Assembly (NCBI GenBank): GCA_903839865.1
Contig: CAIMEE010000445.1
Coordinates: forward strand, 1-52,886
Length of the DNA: 52,886 nucleotides
Reading direction: 5' to 3'
Origin: Enhydrobacter aerosaccus
GTDB taxonomy: Bacteria > Pseudomonadota > Alphaproteobacteria > Reyranellales > Reyranellaceae
Position 1 is the first letter of the stretch, and each line of letters begins with the position of its first letter. Shown one piece after another: positions 30,858 to 40,116 of the stretch. Below the pieces are notes generated by a model. The model had not been told where the DNA came from, made no database searches, and saw only the letters and a list, made by a program, of their open reading frames with translations. The position numbers and the translations under genes are program-made.

Positions 30858-31226
30858 ATGGCCGACATGACCAAGAACACCGCGGGCAATCTCATTGCTG
30901 CCGAAAAGGTCGAAGGTACGAATGTCTACAACCTGCAGGGCGACAAGCTCGGCACGGTCGACGACATCATGATCGACAAGGTGAGCGGCAAGGCGATCTA
31001 CGCCGTCATGTCCTTCGGCGGTTTCCTCGGCATCGGCGAGAAGAACCATCCGCTGCCGTGGTCGACGCTGAAGTACGACCAGAGCAAGGGCGGGTACGTC
31101 GTCAACCTCGACAAGAAGATGCTCGAGAAGGCGCCGACCTACGATCGCACCGGAGACTTCGAGTGGACGCCGGACTACGGCCGCGAGGTCGACAAGTACT
31201 ACGGTGCGCCGACCTACTGGATGTAA
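30858..31226 (+). CDS. PRC-barrel domain protein
   Basis: 122 residues. The PRC-barrel (about 15-95) is seen in VYNLQGDKLGTVDDIMIDKVSGK and VMSFGGFLGIGEKNHPLPW, a fold used in ribosome maturation and photosynthetic proteins and in many small stress proteins. The tail DYGREVDKYYGAPTYWM is common in stand-alone alphaproteobacterial members, whose role is unknown. A clear aaggagttgaacc site precedes the ATG. A strong hairpin follows the stop at 31237. Confidence 0.85.
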   Translation: MADMTKNTAGNLIAAEKVEGTNVYNLQGDKLGTVDDIMIDKVSGKAIYAVMSFGGFLGIGEKNHPLPWSTLKYDQSKGGYVVNLDKKMLEKAPTYDRTGDFEWTPDYGREVDKYYGAPTYWM

Positions 31227-31229
31227 GCG

Positions 31230-32234
31230 CTAGGAACGGCTGCCGGGCCTGCCGCCCGGCAGCCGGCCGAGCACGTCCGGATTGACCACGTTATCCGGCG
31301 TGCCTGCGGCATAGGAAACGATCTGATCGAAGATTTCCGTGAACTGGGTCTCGTACTCGTCGTGCGTCACGTAGCCGATGTGCGGCGTGGCGACCACGTT
31401 CGGCATTTTCAGGAGAGGATGGTCGCCGCCCAGCACGGGTTCGTGCTCGAAGACGTCGACGGCCGCCATCCCCGGCCGGCCCGAAGTGAGCGCCGCTTCC
31501 AGGATGCCTGCCGCGATCAGCGGCGCGCGGCTGGTATTTACCAGGAGAGACGTAGGCTTCATGCGCGCGAGATCGCCGGCCGTCACGATGCCGCGCGTCG
31601 CGGGCACAAGCCGCATATGCAGGGAGACTACGTCGCAAGTCTCGAAGAACTTTTCCTTGCTCGGCGCAGCCTCATAGCCGTCGGCGACGGCCTTCGCGCG
31701 TGCCGCCTCGCGGGCCCAGACCACGACTTTCATGCCGAAAGCCTTGCCGAAGCCCGCCACCGTCGCGCCAATGCGGCCGTAGCCGTAGATGCCGAGCGTC
31801 TTGCCCTTCAGCGTCCAGCCGACGCCGGTCTGCCACGTGCCGGCCTTCAGTGCGGCCACGTGCTGGGGAAGCTGGCGCATCGCGGCCAGGGTGAGGGCCC
31901 AGGTCATTTCAGCCGCGGCATAGGACGGCGTGCCGGGATGCTGGCTCGACGACACGATGATGCCCAGCCGCGTGCAGGTCTCGATGTCGATATGCGGATA
32001 GACGCTGCGCTGGCTGATCAGGCGCAGCTTCGGCAGCCGTTCGAGAAGCTGCGTGCGGATTTGCGTGCGTTCGCGAAACAGCACGAGGACCTCGGTGTCC
32101 TTCAGCCGGTCGGCAAGGATCTCGACGTTCTGGACGTGGTCGTTCCAGACGGTGACCTCGTGGCCCTTCAGCTTGGCGAAGCACGGCAGTGTGCGCAGCG
32201 TATCGAAATAATCGTCGAGAATCGTGATCCTCAT
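31230..32234 (-). CDS. D-2-hydroxyacid dehydrogenase (NAD-linked)
   Basis: 334 residues of the D-isomer-specific dehydrogenase family that reduces 2-oxo acids or oxidises D-2-hydroxy acids. The Rossmann motif GYGRIG is at 151-156. The catalytic set is Arg236 in NTSRAPLI, Glu265 in DVFEHEP and His285 in TPHIGY. No regulatory ACT domain follows, so it is not the long SerA type. The ATG follows ctgaggatcgg. A small gene (32245) ends ten bases upstream on the same strand, suggesting cotranscription. Confidence 0.9.
   Translation of the reverse strand: MRITILDDYFDTLRTLPCFAKLKGHEVTVWNDHVQNVEILADRLKDTEVLVLFRERTQIRTQLLERLPKLRLISQRSVYPHIDIETCTRLGIIVSSSQHPGTPSYAAAEMTWALTLAAMRQLPQHVAALKAGTWQTGVGWTLKGKTLGIYGYGRIGATVAGFGKAFGMKVVVWAREAARAKAVADGYEAAPSKEKFFETCDVVSLHMRLVPATRGIVTAGDLARMKPTSLLVNTSRAPLIAAGILEAALTSGRPGMAAVDVFEHEPVLGGDHPLLKMPNVVATPHIGYVTHDEYETQFTEIFDQIVSYAAGTPDNVVNPDVLGRLPGGRPGSRS
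31237..31265 (+). repeat. Perfect 12-pair hairpin after the PRC-barrel gene
   Basis: CGGCTGCCGGGC (31237-31248) and GCCCGGCAGCCG (31254-31265) form a perfect stem with a five-base loop. It begins ten bases after the PRC-barrel stop and lies inside the last codons of the convergent dehydrogenase. There is no T run, so it may slow polymerase or protect RNA ends rather than terminate. Confidence 0.6.
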
Positions 32235-32244
32235 GGTCCGATCC

Positions 32245-32454
32245 TCAGGGCCGGCTCGCGAGGAAGGTTCGTCCGCGGTCGGTGAGTTCGACCCGCGCGC
32301 CGCGGCGGGCGACGTAGCCGTTGTCCGTCGCTTCTTCCCAGACCGGCAGGCGCGGGCAGGAGGTCCGCCACACCTCCATGACATCGGCATGCGTGCGCGG
32401 TTCGCGGCCCAGCCACTCGAGGAAATCGCAGATCAGGGGAGTGAGCGTATCCAT
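32245..32454 (-). CDS. Small protein, function unknown
   Basis: 69 residues from the ATG at 32454 ([16 protein letters not shown]), with GGA a few bases upstream; an ATG at 32469 would add five residues. The sequence looks like a small winged-helix fold: helix LICDFLEWL, helix ADVMEVWRT, then a charged part ending [15 protein letters not shown]. That is the sort of ending seen in MarR/PadR-type DNA-binding proteins, but the homology is not certain. It lies just upstream of the D-2-hydroxyacid dehydrogenase on the same strand. Confidence 0.6.
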   Translation of the reverse strand: MDTLTPLICDFLEWLGREPRTHADVMEVWRTSCPRLPVWEEATDNGYVARRGARVELTDRGRTFLASRP

Positions 32455-32545
32455 GACGTTCCGGATCATGAGCGTTAGGACGCGGGGCTTCCAATATATT
32501 GATCGGCGCTCGACGATATCTTCTGGATATGGCCGGCTGCGGCGA

Positions 32546-32758
32546 TCAGGACGACCGCCTGCGCGCGTTGGCATTGGCCGGCGCGCGGCGGAGGCTCTGA
32601 TGCAGGGCGTTGCGCAACCCGACCGGCCGCTGGTGCTTCTTTAGAAGGTCCGCGAAGGCCTCGTCCGCCAGCTCCTGGAAGCACTTGCGCTCATCGGCGC
32701 CGAGCAATTCGATGGCTTGTAGGACGATGGTGTCGAGATGGACGCGCTTGCCAGGCAT
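32546..32758 (-). CDS. Small basic protein, function unknown
   Basis: 70 residues, MPGKRVHLDTIVLQAIELLG..., with a helix-rich centre FQELADEAFADLLKKHQRP and an Arg-rich end. The pattern resembles short conserved hypothetical proteins of Rhizobiales-type genomes with a ribbon-helix-helix look, but I cannot name it. No strong ribosome-binding site is visible. It starts four bases after the stop of the next small gene, so it is probably translated from the same message. Confidence 0.5.
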   Translation of the reverse strand: MPGKRVHLDTIVLQAIELLGADERKCFQELADEAFADLLKKHQRPVGLRNALHQSLRRAPANANARRRSS

Positions 32759-32762
32759 GAGA

Positions 32763-32978
32763 TCAGCGCTTGCGCTTGGCGGTCTTTCGCTTTGCCGTCT
32801 TGCGCTGGGGCACTTTCTTGCCCTTCGCGCGCGCTTCGGACAGGCCGATTGCGATGGCCTGCTTGCGGCTCTTCACGGTGCCGCCTTTGCCATCCTTGCC
32901 GCTCTTCAGCTTGCCCGACTTGCGCCGCTTCAGGGCGCGTTCGACATCTTTACTCGCGCTTTCCGAATATTTCGCCAT
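32763..32978 (-). CDS. Small Lys/Arg-rich protein, DUF6496-like
   Basis: 71 residues, about a third Lys or Arg. It begins MAKYSESASKDVERALKRRK and carries SRKQAIAIGLSEARAKGKKVP, the core of the small DUF6496-type family found in many soil bacteria. It ends in repeats of KRKTAKRK. The charge suggests nucleic-acid binding, but no function is established. GGGAGG at seven bases upstream decides the ATG at 32978 over an in-frame TTG two codons earlier. Confidence 0.75.
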   Translation of the reverse strand: MAKYSESASKDVERALKRRKSGKLKSGKDGKGGTVKSRKQAIAIGLSEARAKGKKVPQRKTAKRKTAKRKR

Positions 32979-33019
32979 TGCCAACCTCCCTGGAGTGAGC
33001 CTTTGGCGCTAACGCGCTG

Positions 33020-33535
33020 CTACAAGCCGCGTTCCCGCAGTTGGCGCAGGATCTCGGCGGCGATTTCGGGCGGTGTGCCGCCGATACCGACGATGACCGG
33101 GCGTTCGTCGGGGCCGGGCTCTTCGAGGGTGGCGAACTGGCTGTCGAGGAGCTTCACCGGCATGAAATGGCCGTGGCGGGCGATCATGCGGCTTTCGATC
33201 AGTGCGCGTGAGCCCTTGAGGTAGGCGAGCGTCACCTCCCTGCGATCTCCGATCAGGATGTCGCGATAGGCGCGCTTCAGCGCCGAGCAGGTGACGACGC
33301 CCGATTCGCCGCGGGCCCGCCACCGGTCGATGCGGGAGGCGATCGCCTGTAGCCAGGGCAGGCGATCGGCATCGGTGAGCGGCGTGCCGCCGCGCATTTT
33401 CTCGACATTGGCTTGCGGATGCAGCGCGTCGCCTTCGAGGAACTCGCAGTGCAGCGCCGCGGCGAGGTCCTTGGCGATTGTCGTCTTGCCGCTGCCCGAC
33501 ACGCCCATCACCACGAGTATGATCGCTTCGCTCAT
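33020..33535 (-). CDS. gntK: Gluconokinase
   Basis: Phosphorylates D-gluconate to 6-phosphogluconate for the pentose phosphate and Entner-Doudoroff routes. The 171-residue product has the P-loop GVSGSGKTT at 11-19. Family landmarks follow: EGDALHPQANVEKMRGGTPLTDADR (about 34-58) and SALKRAYRD (about 84-92). The length is normal for the thermoresistant GntK class. It begins 13 bases after the stop of the flavin monooxygenase-like gene on the same strand. No gluconate transporter is visible nearby. Confidence 0.93.
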   Translation of the reverse strand: MSEAIILVVMGVSGSGKTTIAKDLAAALHCEFLEGDALHPQANVEKMRGGTPLTDADRLPWLQAIASRIDRWRARGESGVVTCSALKRAYRDILIGDRREVTLAYLKGSRALIESRMIARHGHFMPVKLLDSQFATLEEPGPDERPVIVGIGGTPPEIAAEILRQLRERGL

Positions 33536-33548
33536 TGATCGAAGCTTA

Positions 33549-34979
33549 TCACTCGGTGACGAACCGGCTCCAGTCGAACTCGACCTGCTTCACGTCGTAG
33601 GCTTTGAGCGATGCCCAGTGCTTCTGCAGGTCGGCCTCGAACAGTCCCCGGGTCACGCCCGCTACCAGCCGCGGCACATGGATGGTCATGGCGTTGATGC
33701 TGCTGCCCGAGGGCCCGAAGCTGAGCGTCGAGCCGATGCCGAACAGGTGAATATCGGCCAGCCAGGGGGCCGCGCCCGGCGTCTTTTCCTGGAAGGAATA
33801 GTCCGCCCCGAGATAGGGGAAGGCGTCGAGCAGCGGGTCTTCCTCTCCCGGCGGTGGCGTGAAGCGGTCCTTCCACAGGGCGATCTGGTCCGCGATCCCC
33901 GCCAGCTCGGCACGCGCATGGACGTTCTGGCGCGTGCCGAGCCCGCAGATCGCGAAGTCCGCATGGAATGGCCCGCGGTTCGTCTCGATGCGGATACGGT
34001 CGCCGTCCATGCGCGCGTCGATCCACGAGCGGCCGAGATGCATGCGGAAGTCCGGAAAGGCCATCACGCGCTTGTAGGTATCGGCAGGGAAGCCTTCGCG
34101 CGAGCGCATGATGTGGCCCATGATCCGCCAGCGCCAGAGGTCCGGCATCTCGCCGATGTGGCGCAGGAAGCCCGCGAAGGTGAGCCAGCGGTATTGCTGC
34201 ACTGCCGACGGTGCGGCGCGGCGGCAGAAGAGATCGACATCGGCGCCGTGCTCGAGCGCGGTGGCCGCATTGTCCATCGCGGTGGCGCCGGCGCCCAGTA
34301 CGGCGACCTCGCGGCCGCGGAGCTTCTCGAAGTCGACCTCGTCGGGCGCGCAGGCGCGGCGGTCCTTCGGCAGTGCCTTGATGAAGTCCGGCATCCACCA
34401 TTCGCCGGTGCCGTCCTGGCCGGTGGCGAGCACCAGCTTGCGCGTGGCGATCACCTCGCCGGTCGAGAGAGTGACCAGCAGGCAGCGTCCGCCATCGTCG
34501 AGCGTGCCTGGCACGATGGCGGTGGCGCCGACCTCGTTGCGCACCGGCAGGTCGAGCGCCCGGCGATACCAGACGAGATAGTCCTGCCAGTCTTTGCTCG
34601 CGATCAGCCCGAGCGCGGTCCAGGCCTCGGCGCCATGCTGCGCCTCGTACCAGGCCTGGAAGGTGAGGCTCGGCACATCGAGGTCGGGACCGGTCTGGTC
34701 CTTCGGGCTGCGCAGGGTTGGCATGCGGGCGAAGGTGACCCACGGCCCCTCTTTGCCCTTGGGCGCGCGGTCCACCACCAGGATGTTGCGCACGCGCTCG
34801 CGGATCAGCTGGAAGGCGGTCGCGAGCCCCGACTGGCCCGCGCCCACGATCAGCACGTCGAGGACGGGTTTGCCGCCGCGAAAGTTCTGCTTCATCCAGT
34901 CCGCGCGGGGATGCGCGGTGAGCGCGATATCGCGACGAACCTGTGTCTCGAGTGCCGCCAATCCCGTGACGCCTTGCAT
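33549..34979 (-). CDS. Flavin-containing monooxygenase-like oxidoreductase
   Basis: 476 residues. Two nucleotide-binding motifs, GAGQSGLA (46-53) for FAD and GAGATAMD (229-236) for NADPH, match the FMO/Baeyer-Villiger group. The classical Baeyer-Villiger fingerprint FxGxxxHxxxWP is not seen; in its place is TGQDGTGEWWMPDF. N-hydroxylation, sulfoxidation or a redox role are possible. I start at the ATG giving MQGVTGLAALE; one 39 bases upstream is open but its extra residues look unconserved. It diverges from the ABC importer genes 78 bases away. Confidence 0.82.
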   Translation of the reverse strand: MQGVTGLAALETQVRRDIALTAHPRADWMKQNFRGGKPVLDVLIVGAGQSGLATAFQLIRERVRNILVVDRAPKGKEGPWVTFARMPTLRSPKDQTGPDLDVPSLTFQAWYEAQHGAEAWTALGLIASKDWQDYLVWYRRALDLPVRNEVGATAIVPGTLDDGGRCLLVTLSTGEVIATRKLVLATGQDGTGEWWMPDFIKALPKDRRACAPDEVDFEKLRGREVAVLGAGATAMDNAATALEHGADVDLFCRRAAPSAVQQYRWLTFAGFLRHIGEMPDLWRWRIMGHIMRSREGFPADTYKRVMAFPDFRMHLGRSWIDARMDGDRIRIETNRGPFHADFAICGLGTRQNVHARAELAGIADQIALWKDRFTPPPGEEDPLLDAFPYLGADYSFQEKTPGAAPWLADIHLFGIGSTLSFGPSGSSINAMTIHVPRLVAGVTRGLFEADLQKHWASLKAYDVKQVEFDWSRFVTE

Positions 34980-35057
34980 GGTCCGAATCGAGCAAGGCCT
35001 ATGCCATTTGGCATACATGTTGCGTGAATTCCCGCAGATCTTCTGTGGGAGGGGCTG

Positions 35058-36142
35058 ATGCGCAAGAGTGGGCTGTCACGTCGGAAATTCGTGGCTACGG
35101 CGGCGGCCGGTGTTGCCGCGGCAAGTTCCGGCTTCGTGCCGAAGAAGGTCTTCGCGCAAAAGAAAGTCGCGGTAAAATTCAATCTCAGCTGGCTGCCGGA
35201 AGGCGCCAACGTCTATTCCTACGCCGCCAAGCAATTCTGGACCAAGGCCGGCCTCGACGTGACGATCGAGAAGGGCACGGGCTCCATCGCTGCGGCGCAG
35301 GGCATCGCGCAGGGCCAGTACGAGTTCGGCATTCCCGCGGCGCCGAACTGCATCCAGCAGGCGATGAAGGGCCTGCCCCTGATCAACCTCGGCTGCGCCA
35401 ATTACGACACCACCATGGGCGTCATCGTCCTGCCCGAGTCGCCGATCAAGGAACCGAAGGACCTCAAGGGCAAGAAGATTGGCTCGACCTACACGTCGGG
35501 CGAGTACGCCTTCCTGCCGACGTTCCTGAAGAATGTCGGCGCCGGCGGCATGGCCGACATCCAGTCGATTGCCCTGGACGGCAAGGTGCGCGAAGTGGCC
35601 CTGCTCGAGAAGCAGGTCGACGCGATCACCTGCTACATCGCCAGCGCCCTGCCAAAGATCGTGGCCGGTGGCGTCCAGCCGCGCACTTTCCTGTTCAGCA
35701 AGCACGGTCTGCCCTTCTATGCGCACAGCCTCACCACGACGACGGCCTATCTCGCCAAGGAGAAGGGCGTGTGCGAGGCGATGGCAGCGGGCCTGTGCGA
35801 GGGCGTCAAGTTCGCGCTGCTGAAGCCCGACGAGACGATCGAGCTTCTGTTCAAGGAAGTGCCGGAGCTCAGGCTCGCGTCCACCGCCAAGGAACAGCTG
35901 CAGATCGGCATGGGCGTGTGGGCCGCAAACTACGTCGCCAAGGAGTCGATGGAGCATGGCGTGGGCTACGCCGACCCGGCGGCCTATGTGAAGATGAGCG
36001 AGCTGATCGCGGCGACCGGTTCGCCCGACGACAAGAAGCCCGATCCTGCGACGCTCTACACCAATGAGTTCGTGGGCAAGCTGAAGCTTACCGAGGCGGA
36101 GTGGATGGCCGTGAAGACGGCCAACGCGAAGTACGTACTGGG

Positions 36143-36146
<4 letters not shown>
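35058..36146 (+). CDS. ABC transporter substrate-binding protein, NMT1/SsuA-like
   Basis: 362-residue exported binding protein. The N terminus has SRRKFVATAAAGVAAASSGF, a Tat-like signal with only a partial twin-Arg motif (SRRKF, 7-11), then a cleavage region near FAQKK. The mature part resembles the NMT1/THI5 and SsuA/TauA group, which bind sulfonates, nitrate, pyrimidine precursors or aromatic acids. No ligand can be named. Its stop overlaps the ATPase start (ATGA), giving a four-gene importer. It diverges from the flavin monooxygenase-like gene. Confidence 0.88.
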
Positions 36147-36970
<824 letters not shown>

Positions 36971-36971
36971 C

Positions 36972-37733
36972 ATGGCAGGCGTGATCGATCGCCTGCGCGC
37001 CGCGATCCTGCCGACGGCCTTTGCGCTGGTGCTGCTGCTCGCCTGGCAGGCACTGGTCGTGATCTTCCAGTATCCGAAGGTCGTGCTGCCGTCGCCGACC
37101 GACATCTTCCACGCGCTGGTCGCGAACTTCGGCACGATCTGCCAGCAGGCGGTGCCCACCACGCGCGACACGCTGGCGGGCTTCCTGCTGGCGACGATGC
37201 TGGGCGTCGGCATCGCCTCGCTGCTCTGCTTCAGCCGGCTGTTGCGCGATATGGTTTATCCGCTGGTGATCCTGCTGCAGCTGGTGCCGAAGATCGCGTG
37301 GACGCCGCTGTTCATCGTCTGGGCCGGCATCGGCTCGCCGGCGCGCCTCACCATCGCGACCTTCATCGCCTTCTTTCCGATCTTCATCTCGATGATGGCG
37401 GGACTCGAGGCAACCGACCGCTCGCTGGTCCGGCTCAGCACCAGCCTGACCGCCACGACCTGGCGCACCTTCTGGCTGGTGCGATTGCCGGCCTCGATGC
37501 CGTACCTGTTCGCCGGCCTCAAGATCGGCGTCACCCTGGCCGTGATCGGCGTGATCGTCGCGGAGTTCATCTCCTCGTCGGAAGGGCTGGGGTACCTCAT
37601 CCTGAAGAGCTCGGCGCTCCTGCAGACCGACCTCATCCTGGCGGCCATCGTCGTGCTCTGCCTGCTGGGCGTGGGATTCTACGGGCTCGTTCATGCCGGC
37701 GAGCGTGCCATCCACCGGTGGCAGGGCGAATGA
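36972..37733 (+). CDS. ABC transporter permease (first of two)
   Basis: 253 residues with about six hydrophobic segments, of the BPD_transp_1 family. The EAA-type cytosolic loop, which docks the ATPase, is seen as ATTWRTFWLVRLPASMPYLFAGLKIG (about 165-190). The segment LQLVPKIAWTPLFIVWAGIG is typical of SsuC/TauC relatives. It starts one base after the ATPase stop and overlaps the second permease by ATGA. Two different permeases imply a heterodimeric channel. Confidence 0.92.
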   Translation: MAGVIDRLRAAILPTAFALVLLLAWQALVVIFQYPKVVLPSPTDIFHALVANFGTICQQAVPTTRDTLAGFLLATMLGVGIASLLCFSRLLRDMVYPLVILLQLVPKIAWTPLFIVWAGIGSPARLTIATFIAFFPIFISMMAGLEATDRSLVRLSTSLTATTWRTFWLVRLPASMPYLFAGLKIGVTLAVIGVIVAEFISSSEGLGYLILKSSALLQTDLILAAIVVLCLLGVGFYGLVHAGERAIHRWQGE

Positions 37734-38500
37734 TCGCGATCGATCTCCGTTCAGCGGCACGCCAGATCCTGCCGCCGCTGGCAGGCCTCGCGCTGATGTT
37801 CGGCGTCTGGTCGTGGCTTGCGGCGAGCGGCCTCGTGCGCCCGCGCATCCTGCCGGCGCCGGATCGCGTCTGGCAGACGCTGCAGCGCTCCATCGGCCTG
37901 CTGCTGGAGCAGGCGCAGCCGACGTTCTGGGCGGCGGTGGCGGGCATCGTCGCGGCGGCGCTGCTCGGAATCGGGCTCGGCATCGCGGTGTCCTTCTCGC
38001 GCCGGCTCATGCAGGCGATCTATCCGACCATCGTGTTCTTCCAGTTGATCCCGAAGGTGGCGCTGGCGCCGGTGTTCCTGATCTGGTTCGGCCACACGAT
38101 CGCGGCGAACATCGTCTTCTCGGTGTTCATCGCCTTCTTCCCGGTGCTGGTGGCGACCATCGCCGGCATGCAGGCGACGCCGCCGACCTACGATCGGCTG
38201 GGCCAATCCCTGATGATGCCGCCGCTGCGGATCTTCCTGCGCATGAAGCTGATCTTCGCCCTGCCGCAGATCTTCAATGGTCTCCGCATCGGCGTTACCT
38301 TCGCGGTGATCGGCGTGGTGCTGGGCGAGTTCATCACCGTGCAGGCTGGCCTGGGCTACATCATCCTGTTCTCGGCCAACAACTTCGAGACCGCGCTGCT
38401 GCTGTCCGCCATCGTCGTGCTGTGCGGCGTGGGCATCGTGCTCTTCGCCTTCTTCCTGGCGCTCGAGGCGATCGTGCTGCGGATCTTCGACAGCCGTTAG
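37730..38500 (+). CDS. ABC transporter permease (second of two)
   Basis: 256 residues with six or so membrane helices. The docking loop reads MMPPLRIFLRMKLIFALPQIFNGLRIG (about 163-189), and FFQLIPKVALAPVFLIWFGHT (read at about 102-122) matches the same class as the first permease. It ends the importer. The similarity between the two permeases suggests an old duplication. Substrate is unknown; the divergent flavin monooxygenase may act on it, but that is a guess. Confidence 0.92.
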   Translation: MIAIDLRSAARQILPPLAGLALMFGVWSWLAASGLVRPRILPAPDRVWQTLQRSIGLLLEQAQPTFWAAVAGIVAAALLGIGLGIAVSFSRRLMQAIYPTIVFFQLIPKVALAPVFLIWFGHTIAANIVFSVFIAFFPVLVATIAGMQATPPTYDRLGQSLMMPPLRIFLRMKLIFALPQIFNGLRIGVTFAVIGVVLGEFITVQAGLGYIILFSANNFETALLLSAIVVLCGVGIVLFAFFLALEAIVLRIFDSR

Positions 38501-38613
38501 GCGATAGCGGCCTCACTCGGCGCCCCTTGATTCAGATCAAGCGACGGCCGCTGCACCAACTGTACAATGAAGCCTGCCCGCGTCTGGTGATCCGTCAGGA
38601 AAGGAGGAATAGC

Positions 38614-38784
38614 TTGCGCGCCGCCGTGTCGCTGATCCTGATGATCGCTGCCACCTCCGGTCTTGCGGGCTGTGGCGTCGTTGCTTTTCCCGTTCGCACG
38701 ACAAGTGCCGCGGTGAAGGCGGTTCCGGTCGCCGGCCATGTCGTTGCCTACCCGCTGGACAAGACGGCTGATACCATCGACTGA
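38614..38784 (+). CDS. Small lipoprotein
   Basis: 56 residues beginning at TTG, with AAGGAGG at 38601-38607 spaced six bases upstream. A hydrophobic signal ends in the lipobox LAGC at about 16-19, so Cys19 would be lipidated. The short mature part (VVAFPVRTTSAAVKAVPVAG) matches a small repeat-like lipoprotein type, NF038104-like, seen in many Proteobacteria. Function is unknown. It is too short and lacks ATG, so it is easily missed. Confidence 0.7.
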   Translation: MRAAVSLILMIAATSGLAGCGVVAFPVRTTSAAVKAVPVAGHVVAYPLDKTADTID

Positions 38785-38807
38785 GCCAGAACCTCGGGAG
38801 GGTTGAC

Positions 38808-39917
38808 GTGAGTTTGCCGGTCGCCGAAGTGGCGAACGATCGTATCGGCGTCCGGCTTCGGCCGGCATCGTCGATGTCGCTGCACAGCGCCGAATTCTGG
38901 CGGACGGACGGCAACAGTCCGGTGCGGGCGGAAGGCGGTGGGGTGACCGTCTTGTTCTCGGACTATCAACCGCTTGGCCGTACGTTCCGCCGGCGAAGCG
39001 AGCACCCGCATGCCATCGAGGGCAAATCCCTTCCCGTGCAACTGATCGCCGATCCCGACCCGCGCGTGGGCAAATGGATCGAGGGGATGTGGCGCGATCC
39101 AACCGGTGTTCTTCACGGCTGGTATCATGCGGAGGAATTGGCACCCTGCGTCGCGCGCCTGTACGTCCCGCACATCGGTGAACTGGTGTCGCACGACGAT
39201 GGGAAGACATGGCGCTGCTGCGGCGAGGTCCTGCGCGCGCCGGCCACGCAGATCGACTGCACCTGGCGCAACGGCTTCTTTGCCGGTGGCTGCGGCGATC
39301 TCAGCGTCGTACCGGACCGCAACGGCGGTTTTCTCTATCTCGCATTTTCGAGTTACCTGCTCGACGAAGCCGCCCAAGGCGTCGTGATGGCCCGCCTTCC
39401 CGCGAGCCGGCCGTCAGTTCCATGCGATGGATTGGAACTCTGGTGTGCCGACGGCTGGAGACCGGCAGCAGAGGGGCGTTTCGCCAAGCCGTTGTGGCCT
39501 CAGGGGCGCGGCTGGCGCCACAGCGATCCGACGGGCTTCTGGGGACCAGCCATCCACTACAATCGTGGCCTCGATGCCTATGTGATGCTTCTCAATCGGA
39601 CGGCGAACGGCGCAGCCAATCTCCTGCAGGAGGGCATCTATCTCTGCGTCAATCCGGACATCGAGAACCCGGAGGGCTGGAGCGAGCCGCTGCAACTCGT
39701 GACGGGAGGCGCTTGGTATCCGCAAGTCGTCGGACTGGAGGACGGCCAGGGCGACACGATCGCCGGTTCCCCCGCGCGATTCTTCATGGGCGGCTTTTCG
39801 GCCTGGGAGATCGAACTCTTCGATCCGGGCCGAACGAAATTCGCAAATCGGCCTCTCGTTCCGACCCGGGCGCAGTTCGCGGAAGCATTCGGCGCTGAAA
39901 AGCGCAGTCCCTGGTGA
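38808..39917 (+). CDS. Beta-propeller-like protein, glycosidase family type
   Basis: 369 residues from a GTG with a gggaggg site. The layout suggests a sialidase or GH43/GH32-type five- or six-bladed propeller: the Asp-box-like HDDGKTWRC (about 128-136), DPTGVLHGWYHAEE (about 97-110), GDLSVVPDRNGGFLYLAF and FWGPAIHYNRGLDAYVMLLN. No signal peptide is seen, so it may act in the cytosol or have no export. A catalytic pair cannot be assigned by eye. It follows the lipoprotein gene by 23 bases. Confidence 0.6.
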   Translation: MSLPVAEVANDRIGVRLRPASSMSLHSAEFWRTDGNSPVRAEGGGVTVLFSDYQPLGRTFRRRSEHPHAIEGKSLPVQLIADPDPRVGKWIEGMWRDPTGVLHGWYHAEELAPCVARLYVPHIGELVSHDDGKTWRCCGEVLRAPATQIDCTWRNGFFAGGCGDLSVVPDRNGGFLYLAFSSYLLDEAAQGVVMARLPASRPSVPCDGLELWCADGWRPAAEGRFAKPLWPQGRGWRHSDPTGFWGPAIHYNRGLDAYVMLLNRTANGAANLLQEGIYLCVNPDIENPEGWSEPLQLVTGGAWYPQVVGLEDGQGDTIAGSPARFFMGGFSAWEIELFDPGRTKFANRPLVPTRAQFAEAFGAEKRSPW

Positions 39918-40116
39918 TCTCTTCCGCCCGGGAGCGAACGCCGTGTAGTCCTGTCGCAGATCTTCAACGGCCTGCTTATCGGGCAGCCGCCAAGCTCCTG
40001 GTCGCCTAAAAAAGTGACGCGGTGTGCACCAATTTCCTGGGGCACCTCCGATGTCGATGGCACAACGGCTTCTGGCGATTTGTACCGGATTCCGCCACCC
40101 CCTCCGCGCAACAAAA
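39918..40116. other. Convergent intergenic region, 199 bases
   Basis: Lies between the propeller-like gene and the convergent amidohydrolase. I see no hairpin with a T run, no repeat and no credible small gene; short frames here have no conserved features. Confidence 0.5.
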
